A stretch of DNA of 64,000 nucleotides, taken from contig NZ_JAFIEU010000040.1 in the NCBI RefSeq assembly GCF_020832325.1, forward strand, positions 43,065 to 107,064. Reading direction: 5' to 3'. Within the stretch, counting starts at the first letter, position 1. Each line of letters starts with the position of its first letter. The position numbers were made by a program, and so were the translations under genes. The DNA is from Lunatimonas sp. (lineage in GTDB: Bacteria; Bacteroidota; Bacteroidia; Cytophagales; Cyclobacteriaceae). Positions 43,862-54,526 of this stretch are shown here, piece after piece. Under the pieces are notes generated by a model. The model made no database searches. It was not told the DNA's origin and worked only from the letters and a program-made list of their open reading frames with translations.

Positions 43862-44743
43862 CTACATTCGGTTTCCTCCACCTACATGAAGCACCTGACC
43901 GGTGATCCAATCCGCCTGACTCGAAGCAAAAAAGATCACTGCATGGGCGATATCCTCTGGCTGACCGATCCGACGAAGCGGATACCCCGCCGCCAGTTCC
44001 TTCTCCACTTCCTCCGGCATCCACCCGGTCTGCACGGCACCCGGAGAAACCACATTTACAGTGATGCCGTAGAGGCCCAATTCTGTCGCTGCTGCGCGTG
44101 CATAACTCTCCATCGCAAATTTGCTTGCACCATAGGAGACGCTGGATGGATGGCATCGGGAACCATCCGTGGTAATATTCACGATACGGCCCACCTTCGC
44201 TCCGCGTGCAATATGCCTTTTGGCAAACTCCGTCATCATCAAGGCCACCGCGCGGCTATTGACCTGAAAATGGGCATCGTGCGTTGCAGCAGATACGGCC
44301 TTTAGCGCATATTCCTTTGCAAACACCAGATCCTGATCCACTACGGCCTGAGGCAAGAAGGTGTCCGGATCTGCCAGGGCGGCATTGTTTACCACTATAT
44401 CCACCCGGCCCCAACGCTCCTCCGCCAAATCAAACAGCATCGGTATCGTAGAGGGATCCGACAGGTCCGTCTCTACGGTGAGGCAATCCCCTCCCATACC
44501 CTGTATCTCCTTAGCTACCCAATCGCCGGTTTTTCCGATTTCCCCGCAATAAAACGCTTTCCCGGGAGCAGTAGCCTGCACCACGGTCTCTCGGGTCTCT
44601 CCAAAAAACTCCGGGCTCTGACGCAAATACGTAACCAATACCTTCGCTCCCTCTCGGGCAAATGCCAATGCGATCGCAGCCCCGATCCCGTGATTCGCTC
44701 CCGTCACGATTACCGTTTTTCCCTGAAGCCCTGTGTCTACCAT
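43862..44743 (-). CDS. SDR-family oxidoreductase (3-oxoacyl-ACP reductase-like)
   Basis: 293 residues. Classical SDR: cofactor loop VTGANHGIGAAIALAFA, structural VNNAALADPDT (NNAG-like), catalytic Ser in GRIVNITTDGS and Tyr-Lys in SVSYGASKFAMESYARAAATELG, and the product-side GITVNVVSPGAVQTGWM. The ending ITGQVLHVGGGNRM is normal. There is a longer than usual insertion near residues 40-75 (LRQSPEFFGETRETVVQATAP). Substrate unknown; cytoplasmic. Confidence 0.93.
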   Translation of the reverse strand: MVDTGLQGKTVIVTGANHGIGAAIALAFAREGAKVLVTYLRQSPEFFGETRETVVQATAPGKAFYCGEIGKTGDWVAKEIQGMGGDCLTVETDLSDPSTIPMLFDLAEERWGRVDIVVNNAALADPDTFLPQAVVDQDLVFAKEYALKAVSAATHDAHFQVNSRAVALMMTEFAKRHIARGAKVGRIVNITTDGSRCHPSSVSYGASKFAMESYARAAATELGLYGITVNVVSPGAVQTGWMPEEVEKELAAGYPLRRIGQPEDIAHAVIFFASSQADWITGQVLHVGGGNRM

Positions 44744-44968
44744 AATTCGGAAATCTTGCCCCTTACCTACTGTCCCAACTTTAAAGAGAAAGTTTCAATT
44801 TTTCGTAAGACACCGTAAGACTGGTAAGTTACTACTTTTTGAAATTTTTCGAAGGGATAAAGCGGAAATTCGAACACCCAACCAATGTCCTGAAATGATC
44901 GACTGGTTAAATGACCCCCGGAACAAATCCAAAAAAAACTGGGCGTTATATTGGCAAGGTGAAAACGA

Positions 44969-46009
44969 TCACCTCCAAGAAGCCATATCTATCACAAAGC
45001 GGTATTTCACGTCGCTTTTGAGCATTCGCTCGTAGGCGGTATTGATGTCCTGCATACGGATCAGCTCGATGTCTGATACGATGTTATGCTTGCCGCAGAA
45101 GTCAAGCATCTCCTGGGTTTCCGCGATGCCGCCGATCACAGATCCCGCTACGGACTTTCGCCCCATTACCATCGGAACTGAATTAAGCATGGGATCCAGT
45201 TTGCCCAAATAGCCTACTAGAACCAGCGTTCCGTTGATCTTCAAGGCACCCACATAGGGATTGATGTCATGGACGTAGGGTACCGTATCAATGATCAGAT
45301 CGAATTTGCCTTTTACGGATTTCATCTGTGCAGCGTCTGTGGAAATAATTACTTCATCAGCGCCTAATTGGTGGGCATCCTCTATTTTCCCCTCAGATCG
45401 GGAAAAGAGGGTGACCGATGCACCCAATCCTTTGGCGAGTTTGATAGCCATATGTCCCAATCCTCCCAATCCAATAACGGCCACACGACTCCCTTCCTGT
45501 ACCTTCCAATGTCGAAGTGGGGACCAGGTCGTGATTCCGGCGCAAAGCAACGGTGCAACGGCAGCGGGGTCAAGATTAGAAGGTACCCGTAGGACAAAAT
45601 GCTCATCGACCACGATCCTTTCTGCATACCCGCCATAGGTGGGAGTGCTCAGGTACTGGTCCTTGCTGTTGTAGGTACCGGTGAAGCCATTTAAGCAAAA
45701 TTGCTCCAAATCCTGTTGGCAGCTACCACAAGTTCTACAGCTATCTACCATGCAGCCCACGCCTACCGTATCGCCTACCCTGAATTTGCTCACAGCACTA
45801 CCTACCTGCGTCACTTTGCCGACGATTTCGTGACCGGGAACGGCCGGATAGATGGTACCTCCCCAGTCATTGCGCACGGTGTGGAGATCCGAATGGCAGA
45901 CCCCGCAGTAGAGGATATCAATTTCTACATCGGATGGTTGCGGTGTTCTCCTGTGAATGGTTAGCTGTTTTAGCGGGGCATCTGACGATGCTGCCCCAAA
46001 AGCGTTCAC
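44969..46009 (-). CDS. Zinc-dependent NAD(P) alcohol dehydrogenase (YjgB/CAD-like)
   Basis: 346 residues, MDR superfamily. Catalytic zinc: Cys in YCGVCHSDLHTV, His-Glu in PGHEIVG and a later Cys; structural zinc: CRTCGSCQQDLEQFC. Rossmann fold: VAVIGLGGLGHMAIKLAKGLG, with a Ser-Arg (FSRSEGK) after beta-2 that favours NADP(H). The family (YahK/YjgB, cinnamyl alcohol dehydrogenase-like) reduces aldehydes to primary alcohols. Upstream of the SDR gene on the same strand but with 225 bases between them, so probably separate. Confidence 0.95.
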   Translation of the reverse strand: MNAFGAASSDAPLKQLTIHRRTPQPSDVEIDILYCGVCHSDLHTVRNDWGGTIYPAVPGHEIVGKVTQVGSAVSKFRVGDTVGVGCMVDSCRTCGSCQQDLEQFCLNGFTGTYNSKDQYLSTPTYGGYAERIVVDEHFVLRVPSNLDPAAVAPLLCAGITTWSPLRHWKVQEGSRVAVIGLGGLGHMAIKLAKGLGASVTLFSRSEGKIEDAHQLGADEVIISTDAAQMKSVKGKFDLIIDTVPYVHDINPYVGALKINGTLVLVGYLGKLDPMLNSVPMVMGRKSVAGSVIGGIAETQEMLDFCGKHNIVSDIELIRMQDINTAYERMLKSDVKYRFVIDMASWR

Positions 46010-46134
46010 TGCATGGGTTTCATTGGGTAGGTTTGTTTGGTTTTCGCGATGAAGTTACCTAGTTTATTAAAAAGAGGCGGGAATTTCGCAAAAAGATTTA
46101 GTGGCACGGACCAAAATATGGTCAGCTTAGCTGT

Positions 46135-46569
46135 CTAAAGAATCCTGGATTCGGAATACAAATCGTAAGCAGCCACCATGCTTCTTTGATCTGGGGAAGC
46201 ACCGAAACGGGCAAACTGATTCATTTCAGACCTTGATTGCGTATACACGGGCAGATAGCAACCATCGAGTTCATCCCAAATGACAAGTATATATGCATAG
46301 GGAATCGGGCTGCGACGCCCCTGCTCCAACCAACGTTCAAACAGTGACTCTTCTAAAGGTTTCGGGTAATCTGGGCTATCAAACATAGATTGAATACCGG
46401 ATGGTGAAATTAGAAATATGCTAGCCGACTTAATTTTCGGGCATCTGTCGTCAACGCGCACAAACCAAGCCTTACAGACACGATCAATCGCAACACGCCT
46501 ACTGCGCTGAACTTCTATGGCAAACATACGGTAAAAAGAAGTAATTTTTTCTTTCCCTAGATTCTTCAT
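46135..46569 (-). CDS. Hypothetical protein, 144 residues
   Basis: No signal peptide, basic N-terminal half (VQRSRRVAIDRVCKAWFVRVDD), then YAYILVIWDELDGCYLPVYTQSRSEMNQF near the C-terminus. I do not recognise a family. The composition and an uninterrupted frame argue for a real gene, but a second possible start lies at the Met of MFAIEVQ. It stands alone between the alcohol dehydrogenase and katG. Confidence 0.55.
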   Translation of the reverse strand: MKNLGKEKITSFYRMFAIEVQRSRRVAIDRVCKAWFVRVDDRCPKIKSASIFLISPSGIQSMFDSPDYPKPLEESLFERWLEQGRRSPIPYAYILVIWDELDGCYLPVYTQSRSEMNQFARFGASPDQRSMVAAYDLYSESRIL

Positions 46570-46674
46570 TTTTTACTCAATTCCTGGGCCGACGTATCCT
46601 TCTGGATATTCGTGGTTTATGCAAGCCACTGCCCCGTGTTATTAATTCTGTCAATTTTCGATAGAAAAATTCAA

Positions 46675-49004
<2,330 letters not shown>

Positions 49005-49029
49005 AAGGATTACTTACTACCACAATAAG

Positions 49030-49055
49030 GGCTGCCCGCAAGGGTGGCCTTTTTT
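49030..49055 (+). terminator. Intrinsic terminator of katG
   Basis: GGCTGCCC, loop GCAA, GGGTGGCC (two wobbles), then six T. It lies 26 bases after the katG stop and covers the first codons of the track ORF starting at 49044, which supports the later start of the next gene. Confidence 0.85.
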
Positions 49056-49130
49056 ATGGAAAATACTGTCGGTTTTACCGGTAAATTCAACCGCTCTGTT
49101 TATATTTCTGCTTCATTCAACGTAACACGT

Positions 49131-50159
49131 ATGACGTCTCGTAGAACATTTCTGGTAAAATCCGCGCTGGGAGCCACTGGATTGGCACTAGCACCTACCT
49201 GGCTGCAAAGTGCACCCGCCATCATCTCCCATTACAACAAACCCAATTCCCGTATCAATGGGGTACAGATAGGTTGCATCACCTATTCCTATCGGTCCAT
49301 GCCAGACCAAAGTTCGGAAGCGACGCTCAAGTATGTCACCGAATCAGGCATCAGTGCCATAGAGCTGATGGGTGGCCCGGCGGAGTCCTTTGCCGGTTTG
49401 CCAGCATCTTCGATAGACCGCATGCGTATGGGGCAACTGGGTGGGAAGCAGCGGCGGGGCGAGACATTGACGGCGGACGAGACCAAGGAACTCCAGGAAA
49501 TGCAACAGGAAGCCGAAGCCTATGCGAAGGTGGTAGCCGAGTGGAGGGAAAAGGTAGATTTCCGCAAATTTGAGCAGTTGCGCAAACTGTACAAGGATGC
49601 TGGTGTCAGTATCTATGCGTTTAAGCCAAGTGCTTTTGGGCAGAATAATTCAGATGCGGACATTGCCTATGGAATGAAGGCAGCCAAAGCCCTAGGTGCA
49701 TCCCATGTTACCTTGGAGCATCCTTCAAATGATGCCCATACACAGCGGTTGGGTAGATTGGGCGAGCAATATAAAATGTCCGTGGGATATCACGGCCACG
49801 AGCAGCAGACGTTTACGTTTTGGGACACGGCATTGGCGCAAAGTGCGCGAAACGGGCTGAATTTTGACGTCGGCCATTACGTGGCAGCTGGGCATACCGA
49901 TATGATGGAGCTAATCGCCAAGCACCACAAGCGCATCTACAGCATGCACATCAAAGACCGTCAGACACCCGCCAACGGAAAGGGAAATCTGGCTTGGGGC
50001 GAAGGAGACACTCCCCTACCTGCAATTTTCCAGGCCATGCGGGCCAATAAGTACAGGTTTCCGGCTTCCATAGAGCTGGAATACCAGGTTCCCGAAGGGT
50101 CGGATGCTGTTAAAGAGGTACAGCGGTGTTTGGAGTTTTGTAGGAAAGTGATAGTCTGA
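49131..50159 (+). CDS. Exported TIM-barrel sugar phosphate isomerase/epimerase-like protein (Tat signal)
   Basis: The start is at the ATG 49131 (MTSRRTFLVKSALGATG), 342 residues. The SRRTFL motif is a twin-arginine signal, so the folded protein is exported. Barrel with metal-ligand parts SHVTLEHPS (Glu), VGYHGHEQQTF, GLNFDVGHYVAAGH (Asp, His), IYSMHIKDRQT (His) and ASIELEYQVPEG (Glu). A helical insertion (~115-145: GETLTADETKELQEMQQEAEAY) is charged and likely a loop cover. A TATATTTC box at 49101-49108 is a near-consensus promoter. Such secreted relatives are frequent in Bacteroidota that oxidise sugars; no neighbour reveals its substrate. Confidence 0.9.
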   Translation: MTSRRTFLVKSALGATGLALAPTWLQSAPAIISHYNKPNSRINGVQIGCITYSYRSMPDQSSEATLKYVTESGISAIELMGGPAESFAGLPASSIDRMRMGQLGGKQRRGETLTADETKELQEMQQEAEAYAKVVAEWREKVDFRKFEQLRKLYKDAGVSIYAFKPSAFGQNNSDADIAYGMKAAKALGASHVTLEHPSNDAHTQRLGRLGEQYKMSVGYHGHEQQTFTFWDTALAQSARNGLNFDVGHYVAAGHTDMMELIAKHHKRIYSMHIKDRQTPANGKGNLAWGEGDTPLPAIFQAMRANKYRFPASIELEYQVPEGSDAVKEVQRCLEFCRKVIV

Positions 50160-50203
50160 TTTTTACGCTGTATATTCCAAATACCATTGCTGTATCCTAA
50201 CGG

Positions 50204-50246
50204 AAAAAGTCTCCCTGTAGCTTTGAAGACACAGGGCGACTTTTTT
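50204..50246. terminator. Bidirectional terminator between convergent genes
   Basis: AAAAAGTC-T-CCCTGT ... ACAGGG-C-GACTTTTTT, a long stem with A and T runs on both sides, serving the genes ending at 50159 (+) and 50262 (-). Its apical part shares 18 of 20 bases with the terminator at 54464-54509. Confidence 0.88.
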
Positions 50247-50261
50247 GCGTGAGAAGATGAA

Positions 50262-51017
50262 TCAATAGTATTCATACGTAATCCTGCCCTGTAGCACAAA
50301 TCCAAAATTTGGATCGTAATATCTACTCTCCACCAGTCGGTTTTGCTCATCATAATCAAACTCCTCGATATTTCCCTCGCCACTTTCCGGGATGCTGTCA
50401 CCCCGGATGACAAAGTATTCCTTTGCGATCAGGCGGTTTTTGTCATCGTAGCGGTATAGGTGTCCAATGGAAAGGTCGCTGTTGTTGTATTGTATCCTTA
50501 TGGTGGCTATCCTGCCGTTGTCCAGATAGGTATATACCTCACGCTCCCCGTTAGGCATTTCTCTATTTACCAACCTGTTGTTATCGTCGAAATGGTTTCG
50601 GTATACCCATCTCTCGGTACCATCCGCTAGGTGAGCACGGAGTTCTATTGGCCGGTTTTGGGGGTCAAAGACCCGTTCGTAGGCAAGATTGAAAACTCGT
50701 TGGTCACCGGTAATGTTATACCTCCTCTCCCAATGAAGACTGTCCAGTTCATTGTAAACATAGTATGTTGCTATTGTTCGTCCCAAAAGTTCATTATTCA
50801 GTATTGTTTTAGCCTTAGCACCTTCCGAATCATACAGGTGCTCCGCAACACTTAAATATTCATGGGCATTTCTATGGCTGTATGTGAAAGCCAATTTGCC
50901 TGAGGGTCTGAAGAACTCTGTATTTTCGATTTCCTGAATTGGTTGTTCATCCTCAGAAACACATCCAAATTGGAAAATAACGAGAATGGTAAGAGATAGG
51001 AGAATAAATTTTTTCAT
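50262..51017 (-). CDS. Lipoprotein with YD-repeat-like beta strands
   Basis: 251 residues. Lipobox IFQFGCVS (Cys about residue 19). The mature part is a chain of tyrosine/aspartate-rich strands: YERVFDPQNRPIEL, YRNHFDDNNRLVNREMPNGE, YTYLDNGRIATIRIQYN, YRYDDKNRLIAKEYF, FDYDEQNRLVESRYYDPN, the YD/RHS repeat pattern. Such short YD lipoproteins are common in Bacteroidota and their role is unknown, probably carbohydrate or wall contact at the surface. No toxin domain is attached. It stands alone. Confidence 0.85.
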   Translation of the reverse strand: MKKFILLSLTILVIFQFGCVSEDEQPIQEIENTEFFRPSGKLAFTYSHRNAHEYLSVAEHLYDSEGAKAKTILNNELLGRTIATYYVYNELDSLHWERRYNITGDQRVFNLAYERVFDPQNRPIELRAHLADGTERWVYRNHFDDNNRLVNREMPNGEREVYTYLDNGRIATIRIQYNNSDLSIGHLYRYDDKNRLIAKEYFVIRGDSIPESGEGNIEEFDYDEQNRLVESRYYDPNFGFVLQGRITYEYY

Positions 51018-51437
51018 TTTATTCTTGGATAATTAGTTGATAGCCGGTAAATTAACAAATAAAAATTAAAATAAAAAATGGTATGAAAAAATGTGTACTG
51101 CTAATTAATTTTTCTTTGGCACGGTGGAATTGTTTAAATAGTATAAAGGTAGGATGGTATGCAGTTCGTAAGGGGTCTTAGAAAATACCTATGGGATTCG
51201 CTTTCGCTGCACCCCTAGTATGGGAAGATTGACTTTTTTCGTTTTTGACTAAAAGTATCAAAATAATTTTTGACACACTGTTTCCAGAGGGTATACCGTA
51301 CTAGATAGGAATGTGTTTAATGTGATTGAAAGAAAAAAAATAAAAGTTTCCTTTGAAAAATGTAGCATTTTTAGACTAAATCACGTCATCTATTTATCTA
51401 TTGCATAAATCATATCAATGTATAACCCAATTAATCT
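51018..51437. other. Divergent intergenic region
   Basis: 420 AT-rich bases between two lipoprotein genes. No exact TAnnTTTG with spaced TTG was found on either strand; a near-match TACCTTTA lies on the minus strand around 51140. Nothing else seen. Confidence 0.4.
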
Positions 51438-52049
51438 ATGAAAACGTACCTATTTCTTTCTATTATTGCCCTGCTGCCACTGTTTGGGAGTTGTAATGCA
51501 GACGAAACACCTGGTGGCGGATATCCAGCCTGGATTTTTCTCTATTTCGATTTTGTGGATTCGGACTGTAATAGACTTCCTAAAACATCCGTTGAGATAT
51601 GCGGGGCCAGGCTTGATGACAACGGGAAGCTAGTCCCCCCTGGGGATTTAAACGAATTCGCATGGCGTCCGGTAGTGGGTAAGGGATCGATTGTAGAGGG
51701 GGATACATTGTTTGGGCCTCTGGTGGTAGGGGGCAATTTGGGGGAAGCTATCCGCTACAGGGGCCAGCCTCTTAATGTAGACCTTTATTATCTATTTCGT
51801 TTTTTTGAACAGGATATAGATACGCTTAGGGTTCATTCCACTGGAATAGTCAACGACCAAGACCATGTAAAACAGGGGCCTATTGACATTTTTTACAATG
51901 GGGAACTCTTATCTCAGTACTTTCCAGGAATTTATGATGAAGCATCTGGTACTTATCATATAGATAATGGGAGAGTTATCTCTAGAAAGCACCATATGTC
52001 CCCTTGGATCTTGAAAATCCATAAAGACCTGGAGGAATTCAATTATTGA
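51438..52049 (+). CDS. Hypothetical lipoprotein, 203 residues
   Basis: Signal peptide with lipobox LFGSCN (Cys about residue 19). The mature part looks beta-rich (PAWIFLYFDFVDSDCNRL, PLNVDLYYLFRFFEQDIDTLRVH, PIDIFYNGELLSQYFPG). No family recognised. It is followed after 40 bases by another small exported protein gene on the same strand. Confidence 0.7.
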   Translation: MKTYLFLSIIALLPLFGSCNADETPGGGYPAWIFLYFDFVDSDCNRLPKTSVEICGARLDDNGKLVPPGDLNEFAWRPVVGKGSIVEGDTLFGPLVVGGNLGEAIRYRGQPLNVDLYYLFRFFEQDIDTLRVHSTGIVNDQDHVKQGPIDIFYNGELLSQYFPGIYDEASGTYHIDNGRVISRKHHMSPWILKIHKDLEEFNY

Positions 52050-52089
52050 AATCACGAAGCAAATAATTCTCAACCCAAAACAATAAACC

Positions 52090-52482
52090 ATGAAACATTT
52101 TTTTACCGGTAAATATCGAAAGTCCTGTTTCTTTTCCGAGAGGACTGGGGTTATCTTCCTTTTTCTGCTCTGCCCCGGGTCTCTATTTGGCCAGACAAAG
52201 GAGAGACCCCAAAGCATGTTCTGCGGCACGGTCAGTAATCCGGATCATTACAAAAAGGCCGCATTCTTCGGCAATAACCAGCTGCTGGTGGACAACCTGA
52301 TCAAGGAGGGGTTCGCTATCGACAAGAACTACCTGGACCGCCTGGAAGATATACAGGAAATCTCCGCCACGAGGGAAAATATGATTTCCAGCCAGATCCC
52401 TTTATTCCCTTCTATTTCGGCCTATTTTAAAAGCTACAACCAACTTTGGGCCAGTTGCAATGGCGGAAGTTTTCCAATTTAG
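52090..52482 (+). CDS. Small exported protein, possibly truncated
   Basis: 130 residues. A basic N-terminus and hydrophobic core (GVIFLFLLCPGSLFGQ) make a signal peptide cut near FGQ. The mature ~95 residues (MFCGTVSNPDHYKKAAFFG, LVDNLIKEGFAIDKNYLDRL) look like the N-terminal part of a larger exported protein, since it stops abruptly at WASCNGGSFPI without a folded end. No family recognised. Confidence 0.55.
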   Translation: MKHFFTGKYRKSCFFSERTGVIFLFLLCPGSLFGQTKERPQSMFCGTVSNPDHYKKAAFFGNNQLLVDNLIKEGFAIDKNYLDRLEDIQEISATRENMISSQIPLFPSISAYFKSYNQLWASCNGGSFPI

Positions 52483-52690
52483 AGACTAACTTATTCTTTC
52501 AAATCGTAGTCCTGACCTAAACCTATCTTGCTAACGGAATCCAACGGATACCTTTTATTCAGACTCCCTATTGCCGTTTACAAACTCATCTCCTTTCATA
52601 TTGACTATAACCCCTTTGCTTTAAGTGTCCAATAAATTTGCTTTCCTCTAAAACTATTTGATCAAAATACTTTTTGTAAAAACTATTATA

Positions 52691-52698
52691 TATATTTG
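52691..52698 (+). promoter_or_regulatory. Candidate -7 box of the ATPase gene
   Basis: Exact TAnnTTTG (TATATTTG) 20 bases before the ATG at 52719. The nearest TTG (52674-52676) is only 14 bases upstream, shorter than the usual 19-21 spacer, so the -33 element is doubtful. Confidence 0.45.
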
Positions 52699-52718
52699 CT
52701 TCTTAAAGAAACTATTTC

Positions 52719-53900
52719 ATGGAAGGTCTGATTAGAAAATCCGAGCGTAAAGCAAGATCTGTTAAAGAGAGAAAAAGGCGGTACTTATATGAAAAAATTG
52801 ATTGGGACCAAAAGCTGATAATTCTACTTGGCTATAGAGGGTCGGGCAAAACAACCCTTCTCTTACAGTATCTTTCTTCTATTCAGCGAAAGGGCATTTA
52901 CGTAAGTCTTGATGATTTTTACTTCGAAACCCACCGGTTGGTGGAATCTGTGGCATCTCTCTATGAGCTTGGATACCGTGTTTTTCTATTGGATGAGGTT
53001 CACCGATACGGGTGGTGGTCAAAAGATCTCAAGCAGCTATATGATGATTATGAAGATATTCAGGTAGTTGCGACAGGTTCTTCCATACTTGATATTTCAA
53101 AAGGAAAGGCCGACCTATCCAGAAGAGCATCGGTCTATCGGCTACATGGTTTGTCTTTTAGGGAATACCTTAACTTTCAGAAGAATATTGACCTGCCAAC
53201 CCTTCGTTTGGAAGAGGTTTTAAACAAACATCACGTAATGGGTCCTGAGCTGTTGGATACCTTTAATTTTGATACAGATTTCCCGAATTACCTGAGATAT
53301 GGCTATTTCCCTTACTTTTTGGAATCAAAAAATGATTACCATCAAAAATTACAGGAGACCATCCAATTGGTCATAGATACGGATATCGCGCCATTTGAGG
53401 AACTGCAACATTCCACCACCCGTACATTGAAAAAATTACTTTTCGTGTTGAGCGAAAGTGTCCCGTTTACACCCAACATCCAGAAATTGGCCTCAAAGCT
53501 GGAAACCCCTCGGAACACGGTGTTACGGTTGCTTGATATTCTGGATCAGGCGCAGATTCTCCTACTGTTACGATCGTCAACCAAAGGAATAAGCTACCTT
53601 CAGAAGCCAGAGAAGATTTATTTGCAAAACCCTAACTTTATTTATCTCTTTTCGCCAACCATGGCAAATATCGGCAGTGTCCGTGAAACCTTTTTCCTCA
53701 ATCAGCTGAGTGCTGTCCATTCGGTGACGGCGCCGAAGTTTGGGGACTTTATGGTCGATGATGCGTATGTATTTGAGGTAGGTGGCGCTTCCAAGACCAC
53801 CGATCAGCTCCAAGGAATCCCCCAATCCTATTTGGCACTTGATATCAAAGGGGGGAGCAATCGGAGCGTGCCTCTTTGGTTATTTGGTATGTTGTATTAG
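52719..53900 (+). CDS. AAA ATPase of the AAA_14/DUF4143 type
   Basis: 393 residues. P-loop GYRGSGKTTLLLQYL, Walker B VFLLDEVHRYGWWSKDLKQLYDD, sensor VVATGSSILDISKGKADLSRRASVYRLHGLSFREYLNF, then a winged-helix part (FTPNIQKLASKLETPRNTVLRLLDILDQAQILLLL), and the C-terminal nuclease-like half FLNQLSAVHSVTAPKFGDFMVDDAYVFEVGG (E-x-GG of a PD-(D/E)xK-like fold; DUF4143-like). Complete length. The cellular role is unknown; these ATPases are spread by horizontal transfer. It stands alone next to the palindromic repeat region. Confidence 0.9.
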   Translation: MEGLIRKSERKARSVKERKRRYLYEKIDWDQKLIILLGYRGSGKTTLLLQYLSSIQRKGIYVSLDDFYFETHRLVESVASLYELGYRVFLLDEVHRYGWWSKDLKQLYDDYEDIQVVATGSSILDISKGKADLSRRASVYRLHGLSFREYLNFQKNIDLPTLRLEEVLNKHHVMGPELLDTFNFDTDFPNYLRYGYFPYFLESKNDYHQKLQETIQLVIDTDIAPFEELQHSTTRTLKKLLFVLSESVPFTPNIQKLASKLETPRNTVLRLLDILDQAQILLLLRSSTKGISYLQKPEKIYLQNPNFIYLFSPTMANIGSVRETFFLNQLSAVHSVTAPKFGDFMVDDAYVFEVGGASKTTDQLQGIPQSYLALDIKGGSNRSVPLWLFGMLY

Positions 53901-54463
53901 GAGGAGGATGAATAATTCTTGTGATGTCCTGTAGTTTCCTTGCCCAAGCGCTACGCCTTGCTTTGGTGGCCTCTACTATTTTCCCGAAGGGAGGATGTGT
54001 TGGGGTGATGGGCCAGGCTATTATTTCCGCGCCTTTGGCGCTTGGGTGCCGTATTCACCTTCTTCCTTGGGCGTTGCCCAAGGCTAGTGATGCCGCACCT
54101 TTGGTGCTGATACTAAAGTGCGAGGGGTACTAACATAACCAACAGAGCTATGGAATCATGCGGCCACTGGCCACTTCCACTAATGCACCAACGGTGTGGC
54201 AATCAGTAGCATGGCCTGTTAGGGCTATGCAAATAGGTCATCCCAATCCCCGCAAGCACCAAGGGTGCGACAATCTGTCCCAACAATATCTCGAATATCT
54301 CGACCGTTTGTTTGATTCACAGAGGTCATAGCGGTACCGCACAGTGGGATAACTGTAGACCAGATGGCAAAACACCGTTTTTATTCGGGAATCTTTGGCC
54401 TTATGCGTTTCTTTTGAGAGAATCCCTGAAGATCCTATTACCGGGGCAACTTTACGTTATACT
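53901..54463. repeat. Cluster of short GC-rich palindromes in a gene-free stretch
   Basis: 563 bases without a real gene. At least five small perfect or near-perfect palindromes: GCGCCTTTGGCGC (54029-54041), CCTTGGGCGTTGCCCAAGG (54065-54083), GCACCTTTGGTGC (54095-54107), CACCAACGGTG (54186-54196) and GCACCAAGGGTGC (54256-54268). They share the pattern GCRCC-NNN-GGYGC, followed twice by GAC or TGGCA. Similar palindrome-rich stretches are widespread in Bacteroidota genomes and often give rise to spurious short ORFs (the track ORF 53921-54133 is one). Probably a decayed REP/MITE-like element. Confidence 0.65.
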
Positions 54464-54509
54464 AAAAAAAGGCTGCTTGTATCTTCGAAGACACAGGCAG
54501 CCTTTTTTT
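54464..54509. terminator. Bidirectional terminator after the FecA-like receptor gene
   Basis: AAAAAAAGGCTGC ... GCAGCCTTTTTTT, with inner TGT/ACA and TCTTCGAAGA pairing. It lies 17 bases from the stop of the receptor gene at 54527 and can also stop plus-strand transcripts. Confidence 0.92.
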
Positions 54510-54526
54510 GCTAGGGATATTATCCT

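Noticed and set aside
44733-45035. 100-residue plus-strand ORF
   Set aside because: It overlaps the start of the SDR gene and the end of the alcohol dehydrogenase gene on the other strand; no family or start signal seen.
49044-49130. Upstream start of the Tat-signal TIM-barrel protein
   Set aside because: These codons lie in the katG terminator and before the SRRTFL signal; the ATG at 49131 is preferred.
53921-54133. 70-residue plus-strand ORF behind the DUF4143 ATPase
   Set aside because: It runs through the palindrome cluster; its sequence is the translation of GC-rich repeats and has no protein character.
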